Assembly (NCBI RefSeq): GCF_002210165.1
Contig: NZ_AQQP01000007.1
Coordinates: 62,001 to 126,000, forward strand
DNA: 64,000 nucleotides
Direction of reading: 5' to 3'
Source: Phaeobacter sp. 22II1-1F12B
GTDB taxonomy: Bacteria > Pseudomonadota > Alphaproteobacteria > Rhodobacterales > Rhodobacteraceae
The position numbers and the translations under genes are program-made. Numbering within the stretch: position 1 is the first letter of the stretch; each line of letters begins with the position of its first letter. Shown here piece by piece: positions 44,204-53,600 of the stretch. Below the pieces are notes generated by a model. It worked only from the letters and a program-made list of their open reading frames with translations, did no database searches and was not told where the DNA came from.

Positions 44204-44562
44204 CTGGCTTTCCTCGTCCCGTGTCCTTGGTTGAGACCGACGGATAGGGGGCGGATGTGGCGCAGGCAAGGCAAATCTTGGACGTGTTGCGATCTGCGCC
44301 AACCTATGCCTGCCAAGAGGCGAAACGGCCTGAAAACAACGCAAATTGCGACGACTTACCCGGTCCGATCCGGCGAATTTCCGCCAAGGCAGCGCGGTAA
44401 ATGTGGCGGATCGGCCAACCACCGCCCTGCGGCAACGGAGCGTAAAGCCTGACACGAATTAGGCATGTACTTTCCCGGACCAGAGCGTTAGGGAGGCTCT
44501 TCTTCGGCGCGCCGAAACCCTATCGGGCGCGCCCGCCACCTCTTTCACGAAACGACACTTCC
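44204..44562. other. Divergent upstream region of glpD and the DEAD-box helicase gene
   Basis: A 359-bp gap with no credible gene. It must hold the promoters of glpD (minus) and the helicase (plus), but no strong consensus promoter or clear operator was seen on either strand. For cold-inducible DEAD-box helicase genes a long untranslated leader is common, which may be part of this space. Confidence 0.5.
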
Positions 44563-46656
44563 ATGATCCAGACGATTGCCGATGCGTTGGCCGAACGCGG
44601 CTATGACACCCTTACCTCGGTTCAAGAGGCCGTCACCGCCCCCGAGTTGCAGGACCGCGACCTGCTGGTTTCGGCGCAGACCGGATCGGGCAAGACCGTC
44701 GGGTTCGGCCTTGCCATCGCACGGACGCTGATGGGCGATGCGGAAACGCTTGGCCCCGCCGCCGCGCCGCTGGCGCTGATCGTCGCGCCGACCCGCGAAC
44801 TGGCGCTGCAGGTCATGCGCGAGCTCGGCTGGCTTTACGCCAAAGCCGGGGCGCGGGTTGTCTCCTGTGTGGGCGGCATGGACATGCGCGATGAGCGCCG
44901 CGCACTGGAACGCGGCGCGCATATCGTCGTCGGCACGCCCGGCCGTCTGCGCGACCATATCCAGCGCGGCTCTTTCGACATGTCCGCCCTGCGCGCCATC
45001 GTGCTGGACGAAGCGGATGAGATGCTTGATCTCGGCTTCCGCGAAGACCTCGAATTCATGCTGGCCGAAGCGCCGGAAGACCGCCGCACCCTGCTGTTCT
45101 CGGCCACCGTTTCGCCGATGATCGCCAAGCTGGCCGAGCAGTACCAGCGCGATGCCGAACGGGTCAGCACCATAAACAGCGCCAGCCAGCATGCCGACAT
45201 CACCTATCAGGCGTTGCGCGTGGCGCAGAACGACGCGGAAAACGCGATCATCAACGCGCTGCGGTATCACGATGCCCAGAACGCGCTGGTCTTTGCCAAT
45301 ACCCGCGCCGCGGTGAATCGCCTTGCCGCCCGTTTCGCCAACCGGGGCTTCTCGGTCGTGAGCCTTTCAGGTGAACTCAGCCAGTCCGAACGCACCCATG
45401 CGCTTCAGGCGATGCGCGATGGGCGGGCCCGCGTCTGCGTGGCCACCGACGTGGCAGCACGCGGCATCGACCTGCCCAATCTCGAACTGGTCATCCATGC
45501 CGACCTGCCCTCGAACACCGAGGCGCTGCTGCACCGCTCGGGCCGTACGGGACGCGCCGGTCGCAAGGGGATTTCGGCGCTGATCGTCACGCCCAAGATC
45601 GTCAAGAAAGCCGAACGCCTTCTGAAATTCGCCAAGATCCAGGCGGAATGGACCGAACCGCCCTCGGCAGACGACATCCGCCGCAGCGACGAGGAACGGC
45701 TGCTGGCCGATCCGGTCTGGAGCGAAGAATCCACGGATTTCGAACAGGAATTCGCAGCAAAACTGCTGGCCCTGCACGCGTCCGAGAAAATCGCCGCCGC
45801 CTATTTCCGTCTGTACCAGACGCGCCAGTCCGCACCCGAAGATCTGTCACCGCCCGATGCCGCCCCGGCCCCGCGCGAACGCAAGCCCTTTGGCCCGAGC
45901 ACATGGATCAGCCTGTCAGTCGGACGCGATGACCGGGCTGAGGCGCGCTGGCTTTTGCCGCTTTTGCTGCGGGCCGGCGATCTGCAAAAAGACGACATCG
46001 GCGCGATCCGCGTGCAACAGAACGAAACGCTGGTCGAACTGACCGAAGCCAGCGCCGCGCCCTTTATCGACCGCATCGGCGAAGGCGGCGAACTTGAGGC
46101 CGGCGTCAAGATGCGCCGCGCCGATGGTCCGCCCCCGACGCAGGGCAAACCGGGCAATGACCGCCCGCCGCACCGCAAAGGACCGTCGGACAAGCCGCGC
46201 CGCAGCTTTGACAAGGCCCCGAGGGATCGCGCCCCCGCCGAGGAAAAGCCGATCAACCACACGATCTCGAAACCGACGCGACGCAAGCCCGATGCCGAAC
46301 GGCGCGACGCTCCGGCAGGCAAACCGGATAGCAAGCACAAGGGTAAACCAGCCGGTAAGCCCGGTGCAGGAAAGACCGGCGGGAAACCCGGTGGCAAGCC
46401 CGGTTTCGGCAAACCGGCAGGCAAATCCGGCGGCAAGTTCACCGCACGCCCGGCGCGCGACAAATCGGCCCCGGGCGATGGCAAAAGCGCCGAGCGCAAA
46501 CCGCGCTTTGATGCCTCGGACACGTCGAAACGCATGCCTCGTCCCGACGGCAAACCCGGCCGCGCCCGGCCCGGTGCCGGAAAGCCCGGTGGTGCCAAGC
46601 CCGGCAAGCGGGCCCGCCCGTCGGACCGGGGCAATAACCCGCCGCGCCGGTCCTGA
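44563..46656 (+). CDS. DEAD-box RNA helicase with DbpA-like RNA-binding domain and basic tail
   Basis: A 697-residue ATP-dependent RNA helicase. Q motif region TSVQEAVTAPEL, Walker A SAQTGSGKTV (about 44-53), PTRELALQV (Ia), GTPGRLRDH, VLDEADEMLD (DEAD box), LLFSATV, then in the second lobe VFANTRAA, DVAARGIDLP and HRSGRTGRAGRKG. Residues about 440-525 (ISLSVGRDDRAEARWLLPLL) resemble the DbpA RNA-binding domain, as in CsdA/DeaD. The last 150 residues are a Lys/Gly/Pro-rich disordered tail with many GKPGG-type repeats that should bind RNA. Roles are ribosome assembly and mRNA turnover, often in the cold. CsdA-like identity is probable, but a symbol is not assigned. Confidence 0.92.
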   Translation: MIQTIADALAERGYDTLTSVQEAVTAPELQDRDLLVSAQTGSGKTVGFGLAIARTLMGDAETLGPAAAPLALIVAPTRELALQVMRELGWLYAKAGARVVSCVGGMDMRDERRALERGAHIVVGTPGRLRDHIQRGSFDMSALRAIVLDEADEMLDLGFREDLEFMLAEAPEDRRTLLFSATVSPMIAKLAEQYQRDAERVSTINSASQHADITYQALRVAQNDAENAIINALRYHDAQNALVFANTRAAVNRLAARFANRGFSVVSLSGELSQSERTHALQAMRDGRARVCVATDVAARGIDLPNLELVIHADLPSNTEALLHRSGRTGRAGRKGISALIVTPKIVKKAERLLKFAKIQAEWTEPPSADDIRRSDEERLLADPVWSEESTDFEQEFAAKLLALHASEKIAAAYFRLYQTRQSAPEDLSPPDAAPAPRERKPFGPSTWISLSVGRDDRAEARWLLPLLLRAGDLQKDDIGAIRVQQNETLVELTEASAAPFIDRIGEGGELEAGVKMRRADGPPPTQGKPGNDRPPHRKGPSDKPRRSFDKAPRDRAPAEEKPINHTISKPTRRKPDAERRDAPAGKPDSKHKGKPAGKPGAGKTGGKPGGKPGFGKPAGKSGGKFTARPARDKSAPGDGKSAERKPRFDASDTSKRMPRPDGKPGRARPGAGKPGGAKPGKRARPSDRGNNPPRRS

Positions 46657-46732
46657 CCGGCGTGCCTGCAAACCGACAGGGAACCTCTTGCAACCGCAAT
46701 AAGTTGACTCTTCGATACAAAGGAGAGTCAAA

Positions 46733-46801
46733 ATGCATAACATCATTTATCTGGTTGGTCTTGTCGTCGTCGTTCTGGCAATCGTGGGCTTTGTATTCTG
46801 A
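46733..46801 (+). CDS. 22-residue single-span membrane peptide
   Basis: A very short gene: MHNIIYLVGLVVVVLAIVGF and two more residues, then TGA. The whole peptide is one hydrophobic helix of the right length to cross a membrane. An excellent ribosome site, AAAGGAGAG, ends about 6 nt before the ATG. It lies 76 bp after the helicase and 54 bp before the YihY gene. Similar 20- to 25-residue MHN-type peptides occur in related bacteria as far as I recall, but no function is known. The upstream GGAAC-N17-AGTT resembles an EcfG-type stress promoter with one mismatch; this is only suggestive. Confidence 0.7.
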   Translation: MHNIIYLVGLVVVVLAIVGFVF

Positions 46802-46855
46802 TCCGGGCCCATCTGGACGAGCAAGGCTCGAACCGCAGGGTAGCAAGGACATGAT

Positions 46856-47794
46856 ATGCCCCCTCCGCCAAATGCCGGCTTTCCGATCCGCCTGAGTTTC
46901 CGGGAATGGACGCGCCTCGGCTGGCGGATCAAGGACGCGATCATAGACGACCAGATCGGGCTGCTGGCGGCGGGCGTCGCCTTTTACGCCCTGCTCGCCT
47001 TGTTCCCGGCGATCACGGCAATGATGGCGATCAGCGGGCTGATCGTAGATCCGACCGAGATCGTTACCCAGATCGACCATCTTGAAGGGCTGATGCCGGA
47101 CGAGGCGGTCGATATCATCACCGATCAGGCAACGTCTGTCGCGGGGAGCCGCCAAAGCGGGCTTGGCCTGACGGCGATACTCGGTATCCTGCTGGCGATC
47201 TATTCTGCATCGCGCGGGATGGGCAGCCTCATCAAGGGCATGAACGTCGCCTATAACCAGCGAGAAAAGCGCGGCATCATCGTGCTGACGCTGATCAACC
47301 TCGTGCTGACGGTCTTCCTGATCATCGGCGTGCTGCTTGGCCTGCTGGCGACCACGGCGATACCGGCCTTCCTGTCTTTCATGGATTTCGGCCCCGGATG
47401 GTCAGTTCTGATCTCTCTGCTGACGCTTGTCACGATTTTCTTCATGACGATCTTCGGGCTGTCCCTGCTCTACCGTTTCGGACCTTCCCGGCGTCGCCCG
47501 CAATGGTCTTGGGCCTCGATCGGGGCTGTTGTCGGTTGCACGCTCTGGATCATCGCGTCGGCCGGGTTCGCCTTTTACGTCAGCAATTTCGGGTCCTACA
47601 ACGAAAGCTTCGGCGCACTGGGCGGCATCGTGGTCCTGCTCATGTGGCTCTGGATTTCGGCCTTCATCGTGCTGCTGGGGGCTGAACTCAACGCCGAGAT
47701 CGAAACCATCCGGGCGCAGGAACAGGCCGACGCCACGGAACCGGAACCCGAACCGTCCCCGGCGCGTAAGGTCACCACAGGTGAGACCGCCTGA
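46856..47794 (+). CDS. YihY/BrkB family inner-membrane protein
   Basis: A 312-residue polytopic membrane protein of the YihY/virulence factor BrkB family (once wrongly called RNase BN). The family opening is present: DDQIGLLAAGVAFYALLALFPAITAMMAI. Five to six membrane spans follow, including LTLINLVLTVFLIIGVLLGLL and a span preceding RFGPSRRRPQW, and the signature FGSYNESFGALGGIVVLLMWLWISAFIVLLGAELNAEIE closes the core. The last 30 residues are a charged cytosolic tail. Function is not established; a role in envelope homeostasis or transport is proposed for the family. An AI-2E family transporter follows after 42 bp. Confidence 0.93.
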   Translation: MPPPPNAGFPIRLSFREWTRLGWRIKDAIIDDQIGLLAAGVAFYALLALFPAITAMMAISGLIVDPTEIVTQIDHLEGLMPDEAVDIITDQATSVAGSRQSGLGLTAILGILLAIYSASRGMGSLIKGMNVAYNQREKRGIIVLTLINLVLTVFLIIGVLLGLLATTAIPAFLSFMDFGPGWSVLISLLTLVTIFFMTIFGLSLLYRFGPSRRRPQWSWASIGAVVGCTLWIIASAGFAFYVSNFGSYNESFGALGGIVVLLMWLWISAFIVLLGAELNAEIETIRAQEQADATEPEPEPSPARKVTTGETA

Positions 47795-47836
47795 ACATAT
47801 TCCGACCGCGAGATATAACCAAACGGAAGGCATTAC

Positions 47837-48994
47837 ATGGAAAGCAAGCCAAACAGCCAGCCTTCCGCCGAATTTCAGGGGCCGGTGCGTCCCCCCCTAT
47901 TTGGCCTCAGATGGCCCGTCATGGGCATTTTTATCATCCTGCTTCTGCACACGCTGGTCTGGGCCAGCGATTTCCTCATCCCCGTCACTGCAGCCTTTCT
48001 TGGCTATCTGGTCCTGAACCGGCCCCGCCGCCTGCTTGAACGGATTGGCGTCCCCTCCCCCATTTCCGCCGCGCTTTTTACCGGGCTGATGGGGGTCGGT
48101 ATGGCCGTTGTGGTCTTTCAGCTCAGCACGCCCGCCGCCGAGATGATGCGCGACCTGCCCGAGATGGTGAAACAGATCAACGAAAAGGTAAACGCCACCG
48201 GCGGTCCCATCGAAGCGCTGAACGAGGCCACCAAGGCTGCCAAGGATATCGTCGACGAGGACGAGGAAAAACCGGTCGAGGTCACGGTCGTGTCCGACGC
48301 CGGTGTTGTCGGCACCATCATGAGCATGGCGCCGTCCTTTGCCAGCCAGGTACTTATGGCGCTGATATTGCTGTTCTTTCTCGTCGCCTCGGGTGATCTT
48401 TTCCTGGCCAAGACAGTACAAAGCCTGCGCCGCTTTCGCGACAAGCGAAAGGCGGTTGCCGTGCTGCACACGATCGAGGACCGGCTTGGCTATTATCTTG
48501 GTGGCATCGCGCTGATCAACGCCGGGCTTGGCGTCTCCATCGGCATCGCCATGATGCTCTGGAACATGCCCGGCGCGATCCTCTTTGGACTGATGGGGTT
48601 CGCGCTCAACTTCGTCCCCTATCTCGGCGGGCTGCTCGGCGCCTGTATCGCCGCTGCGGTCGCCTTCATCAGCCTCGATGGGCTGTGGCCAACGGCGGGC
48701 GTGTTTTTCACCTATATCCTGCTGACATCGCTCGAGGGTCAGTTCGTCACGCCGATGGTGATTTCGCGCCGGATGCGGCTCAACACCACGATCGTGTTCC
48801 TAACGGTGGCCTTTTTCGCGTGGATATGGTCGGTTATCGGCATGATCGTCGCCCTCCCCGTGTTGATCGTGATCAAGATCGCCTGCGACGAAATGGAAAA
48901 CATGCAGACACTGGCGCGTTTCCTGGGTGACTTTGACTCCGAACCCGCGCAGGAGGAGGGCGAAAAGCAACCGCGCGAATCCACACAGATCTGA
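47837..48994 (+). CDS. AI-2E (TqsA/PerM) family transporter
   Basis: A 385-residue membrane protein of the AI-2E family. N-terminal spans include WPVMGIFIILLLHTLVWA and FLIPVTAAFLGYLVLNRP; the central cytosolic or periplasmic segment (about 105-165) is hydrophilic, and the C-terminal half has the family pattern DRLGYYLGGIALINAGLGVS, FGLMGFALNFVPYLGGLLGA and EGQFVTPMVISRRMRLN. Members export autoinducer-2 (TqsA) or act as Na+/H+ antiporters or PurR-related permeases, so the name does not fix the substrate. It follows the YihY gene by 42 bp and is likely co-transcribed. Its C-terminus is acidic (EEGEKQPRE). Confidence 0.9.
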   Translation: MESKPNSQPSAEFQGPVRPPLFGLRWPVMGIFIILLLHTLVWASDFLIPVTAAFLGYLVLNRPRRLLERIGVPSPISAALFTGLMGVGMAVVVFQLSTPAAEMMRDLPEMVKQINEKVNATGGPIEALNEATKAAKDIVDEDEEKPVEVTVVSDAGVVGTIMSMAPSFASQVLMALILLFFLVASGDLFLAKTVQSLRRFRDKRKAVAVLHTIEDRLGYYLGGIALINAGLGVSIGIAMMLWNMPGAILFGLMGFALNFVPYLGGLLGACIAAAVAFISLDGLWPTAGVFFTYILLTSLEGQFVTPMVISRRMRLNTTIVFLTVAFFAWIWSVIGMIVALPVLIVIKIACDEMENMQTLARFLGDFDSEPAQEEGEKQPRESTQI

Positions 48995-49037
48995 CGCCTC
49001 CTGGCGCCAGTTCACTTCAGCCCCGACAGGAGCATCC

Positions 49038-49856
49038 ATGCCTTCCGACGCAGAGCATCCCGAAACGTCGACCGACACCGGCGGTCACGCCCGAAGGCTG
49101 TCGGTCAGCGTCGACCTTGTCTACGACGTGGCACAGGCGGCGGATATCATGCTGCAGGTGGGGATCGGCGAATTCGACCGCCAGACGCTGGTCGATCACT
49201 CTTATTACTCCGACACACAGCTCATGATCCGCGATGCGCCATCCAACCTTGTCTGGGCGCAGGTCCAGCAGAGTTTTTCCTGCCGCTACACCGCGCTGAT
49301 CGACGTGACCCGGCCCAATGCCGATATCCAACCGCTCCCGACCATGGCGCTGCGCGATCTGCCCGAAGAGGTCATGCCCTACCTCGTGCCGTCGCGCTAT
49401 TGCCCGTCGGACCAGTTCCAGAAATTCGCCGAGGACAAGTTCGGCGCAAGCAGCGGCGGCCAGCGGGTTCTCGATATCCTTGCCTGGGTGCGCAACAACC
49501 TCACCTACATGATCGGCACCAGCAATGCGCAGACCACCGCGCTTGATACCTTTATCGCCCGGCAGGGGGTGTGCCGTGATTTCGCCCATCTGGTGATCAC
49601 GCTGGTGCGGGCCTCGACGATTCCTGCGCGCATGGTGTCGGGTTACGGGCTGGGCGTGAAGCCGCAGGATTTCCACGCACTCGCCGAAGTGTACCTTGAC
49701 GGCGCATGGCACCTGATCGACGCCACCGGCATGACCGAACCGAACGGGATTGCCAAGGTTTCGGCCGGGCGGGATGCGGCAGACATCGCCTTCATGACGA
49801 TTTATGGCGGTGCGGCAAGCCTCGTGAACCAGTCCGTGATGGTGAGTGAAGTTTAG
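49038..49856 (+). CDS. Transglutaminase-like family protein
   Basis: A 272-residue protein with a transglutaminase-like cysteine-protease fold. The N-terminal third (RRLSVSVDLVYDVAQAADI) is the beta-domain usual in bacterial members, and the core shows the catalytic Cys in FIARQGVCRDFAHLVI, the His in DFHALAEVYLDGAWHLIDATG and the following Asp. So the C-H-D triad is complete. No signal peptide is seen. The ATG at 49038 has CAGGAG upstream; the longer frame would overlap the AI-2E gene. Such proteins may be cytosolic peptidases or amidases; the substrate is unknown. It is the last gene of the membrane-protein run. Confidence 0.88.
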   Translation: MPSDAEHPETSTDTGGHARRLSVSVDLVYDVAQAADIMLQVGIGEFDRQTLVDHSYYSDTQLMIRDAPSNLVWAQVQQSFSCRYTALIDVTRPNADIQPLPTMALRDLPEEVMPYLVPSRYCPSDQFQKFAEDKFGASSGGQRVLDILAWVRNNLTYMIGTSNAQTTALDTFIARQGVCRDFAHLVITLVRASTIPARMVSGYGLGVKPQDFHALAEVYLDGAWHLIDATGMTEPNGIAKVSAGRDAADIAFMTIYGGAASLVNQSVMVSEV

Positions 49857-50033
49857 GACACGAAAGGCCTGACCTTCTCAAAAATGACCCTTGGGCATTT
49901 ACGAATCCGTAACGCGCCCTAGGTTCCCCTCGATGGGGTGCAGATACCTTGCGATTCGCAGGGCCTGTCCTTCATCGCAAACGACATCAAATGCCTCAGA
50001 CGTCAGGCACCCAGACCGGGAAACCCAGTACGA

Positions 50034-50582
50034 ATGACTACAGATATCTCTGAGCTTCCCGCGAGCCTGAGCGAATACTTTGAAAAATCCGGCGTGGCGC
50101 TCGCCCTGTCCCGACAGGAAGACGATGTGCCGCTCGTGCTGGTGAACAAGGCGTTCTGCGATCTGACCGGCTATGAACCGGACGATGTCATCGGCAAGAA
50201 CTGCCGGCTTCTGCAGGGGCCGGACACCAAGGCCAGCTCTATCGACGCGCTGCATGAATTCGTTCATGATGACAGCGTCAACAGCGGCAGGTTTCCAATT
50301 CTCAACTACCGCAAGGACGGTTCGAGCTTTCACAATTTCGTGTTCATGACCCGGCTGCGCGACCGCCGGGGCAAAACGCAATACATCCTTGCCTCCCAGT
50401 TCAATCTCGGATCGGCGATCAAACGGACGGAAATTGAGAAAAACGACCGGAAACTGAATAAAAGCATCACCGATGTTGAATCCGTGGGCCGCGACTTTGG
50501 GCTTGCCATGATGGGCTCTGCCGAGATTCTCGCGGATTCCATTGCCACGGTTGCAAAACTGTCGCTGAACGAAGAAAACTAA
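50034..50582 (+). CDS. Short LOV blue-light receptor protein
   Basis: A 182-residue protein with one LOV-type PAS domain and a helical tail but no output domain. The flavin-adduct motif is GKNCRLLQG, with the photoactive Cys at residue 57; it differs from the common GxNCRFLQ by Leu for Phe. Further LOV residues are LVLVNKAFCDLTGYEPDDVIG before it and LNYRKDGSSFHN and YILASQFNLG after it, which contact FMN. The tail (about 130-182) would be the J-alpha helix and a dimerisation helix. A TTG-type start 96 bp upstream is unlikely. It lies 35 bp before the CheB-CheR-HWE kinase gene, so it probably hands a light signal to that kinase. Confidence 0.87.
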   Translation: MTTDISELPASLSEYFEKSGVALALSRQEDDVPLVLVNKAFCDLTGYEPDDVIGKNCRLLQGPDTKASSIDALHEFVHDDSVNSGRFPILNYRKDGSSFHNFVFMTRLRDRRGKTQYILASQFNLGSAIKRTEIEKNDRKLNKSITDVESVGRDFGLAMMGSAEILADSIATVAKLSLNEEN

Positions 50583-50617
50583 TAAGAAACCAAAGTTGAA
50601 CAAGAGACCCACGTAGA

Positions 50618-53600
50618 ATGAGTGACCTAGTCGACGACGAAGATCGTCGCCTTTGTATTGTCGGAATCGGGGCATCTGCGGGCGGGCTTGAAGCGATCCG
50701 CGAGATGCTGTCCTCCGCCAATCCCGAAACCAACCTCGCTTATGTCGTGATCCAGCATCTCGACCCGAACCACGAAAGTCTTCTGGCCGAGCTTCTCGGC
50801 CGGCAGACGGCGCTCACCGCGCAACAAGTCTCGGGCGGTGAAAAGGTCGAGGCTGGCAAGGTCTATATCATTCCGCCGGGGCACGGTCTGTCGATGCACG
50901 AAGGCGTGCTTGAGCTGACCGAATTCGCCCAGCCGCGCGGGCTGCGCCGTCCCATCGACGACTTTTTCGAAAGCCTCGCACTGGATCAGGGGCGCTACGC
51001 CGCCTGCGTGATCCTGTCCGGCACCGGCGCCGATGGCAGTTCGGGCCTGCGCGCGATCAAGGAACACGGCGGGCTGTGCATTGCCCAGACGCCAGAAACG
51101 GCGCGCTACGACGGCATGCCGAACGCGGCCAAAGCGACCCGCATGGTGGATTTCGTGCGCCGCCCCGACCAGATCGTCGATACGATTACGCAGTTCTACG
51201 CCCACAAATCCCTGGCACAGGGCGATCCGGTCTTGTCGCGCACGGTGGCGGAATGCATCAGCGACATCTGCGACCAGCTTTTCAAGGTCGTCGGCCACGA
51301 TTTCACCGATTACAAACCCTCGACTCTCGTGCGACGTATCGAGCGGCGCATTCAGGTGCTCGACCTCAACGACGGTAATGAATACCTCGAACGCCTGAAA
51401 ACCGACCGCGAAGAATGCGAGACGCTGTTCCGCGAACTTCTGATCAACGTCACCCGCTTCTTCCGCGACTGCGAGCATTTCGAGGTTCTGAAGGAAAAGG
51501 TGATCGAACCGCTCGTCCGCGACAACGACGGCGAGGAAATCCGCGTCTGGGTGCCCGGCTGTTCCAGCGGCGAAGAAGCCTATTCCATCGCGATGCTGTT
51601 CTCCGAACAGGTCCGGCTGCAGAAAAAGACGATTTCGATCCAGATTTTTGCCACCGATATCGACGAGCAGATGCTCAAGATCGCGCGGCAGGGTCTCTAC
51701 CCGATCTCGGCGCTGGCCGACATCCCCGAGGAAATGCGCGAGCTTTATACCATCGCCCGCGAAGGCAAGTTCCAGGTCGATTCCCGCATCCGCGACATGA
51801 TCCGCTTTTCGCTGCACTCAGTGGTGCGCGATCCGCCCCTGTCGAATATCGATCTTATCTCCTGCCGCAACCTGCTGATCTATTTCGCTGAGAAACTGCA
51901 ATCCAGCGCATTGCCGATCTTTCACTATGCGATACGTCCGGGCGGCACCCTGTTTCTCGGGCCCTCCGAAACCATCGGCCGGTTCGAGTCCGCCTTTGCC
52001 ACGCTTGACCAGAGCGCGCGTCTTTTCCGGCGCAAGGATGGCGACAGCGATTACCCGCTCCACCTACGCGGCAAACGCAATACCAGCTACGAAAACCGCG
52101 ATTCCTCGCGTGAAGAGGTCGCCTCGACCCGTGTGACATGGCAGCGTGGCCTCGCTGCCGACCGCATCCTGCAGGCCTATGCGCCGGCAACCGTACACGT
52201 GACCGCGGCAGGCAAGATACTTGGTTCGACCGGCCGTCTCAGCAAGTATCTCGCGCTGGAACCGGGCTCGGAATCCGCCCAGCATATCCAGACACTGGCC
52301 CGTCCCGGCCTGCGCGAGGCTGTCTCGGCCCTGATCCGGCGCGGCCCGGAATCCGGCAAGCGCGTCATCACCCGCGATCTCAGCGCCCGCTCCGAATTCG
52401 GCCAGCAGCAGCTTGACCTCATCGCCGAGGGCCTGAGCGACGGCACCACTCTGCTGATCTTTCAGGACCGCGACAAATTCGAGGCGATCGACGATGCCGA
52501 TATCGAGGAACTGAACCCGTCGGACAGCCATGTTCAGAGCCTTGAAGAAGACCTGCGTTCGACCCGCGCCCGCCTGCATATCACGGTCGAGGAACTCGAG
52601 ACCGCGAATGAAGAGCTGAAAAGCTCGAACGAAGAAATGATGTCGATGAACGAAGAGCTTCAATCGACAAACGAGGAACTGGCAACCGTCAACGACGAGC
52701 TGAAATCGAAGGTCGATCAGCTTTCTGTCGCCAATGCCGACCTTCACAACTTCTTTTCCTCCACGGCGCTGCCGCTGGTGGTGGTGGACAGCAACCTGCA
52801 CATCCGCAACTACACCGAGGCCGTGCTGGAAATCTATCCGTTCCGCCGGGGCGACCGGGGACGGCCTCTCAACGAGGTCAGCAGCATCCTGCTGGAGAAC
52901 GGCGAAATCATTCAGGCCACGACCGACGTGATCAACGGCGGTGAGGCGCGGACACTGCATGTGCGCGACATGACCGGCGGCACCACGTGGTCCCTGCTCG
53001 TCACCCCCTATCGGGGCTCGGACGAAAGCATCGACGGCGCCACATTGGTGTTCACGAACCTCACGCAGGAGCTGCGGCTTGAACAGGCCCTCGCCGAGGA
53101 AGGCGACCGCCTGCGTCTTGCGCTCGAAGTCACCGAACTTGGCGTTTGGGAATTCGTCCCCTCGACGCAGACGTTGCGGCTTGACGACACCAGCAAGGCC
53201 CTGCTTGGCCTGCCTGAAAAGTCGCCCGGAGACCTGCCGATAGAGGATGCGGTAAAGTCGCTCGACAAGGAGCACCAGAAGGTGCTTCTGGACGCTTTCG
53301 CCAATGCCACGCAGAAAGACGAGCTTGATGTGACCGTCACCCTGCAGGAGGCCGACGGCCAAAGCCGTGAGCTCCGGCTCTTTGGCCGCGCCGACGGGTC
53401 GCGGCGCGTGTTCCGCGTTCTCGGGGTGATCTCGGACGTCACCGCCCAGAATGAATCCGCCCGCATCCGCGAGCTGATGCTGCGCGAGATGAACCACCGC
53501 GTTAAGAACATGTTCTCGATCATCTCGGGGATGCTGCGGCTTGTGGGCCGCTCTGCGACCACAGTACGCGAAGTGGTCGAAGGCGTGGAAACCCGCGTGT

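Noticed and set aside
46320-46620. Short tandem repeats that might suggest a CRISPR or satellite array
   Set aside because: They encode the GKPGG-type basic tail of the DEAD-box helicase in frame and have no regular spacers.
46680-46705. GGAAC-N17-AGTT as an EcfG-type promoter
   Set aside because: One mismatch in the short -10 element and no second example upstream of other candidate stress genes in the window; kept only as a hint for the 22-residue peptide.
51975-52000. A GGTTCGAGTCC string resembling a tRNA T-arm
   Set aside because: It lies inside the CheB-CheR-kinase gene in frame, with no acceptor or anticodon arms around it.
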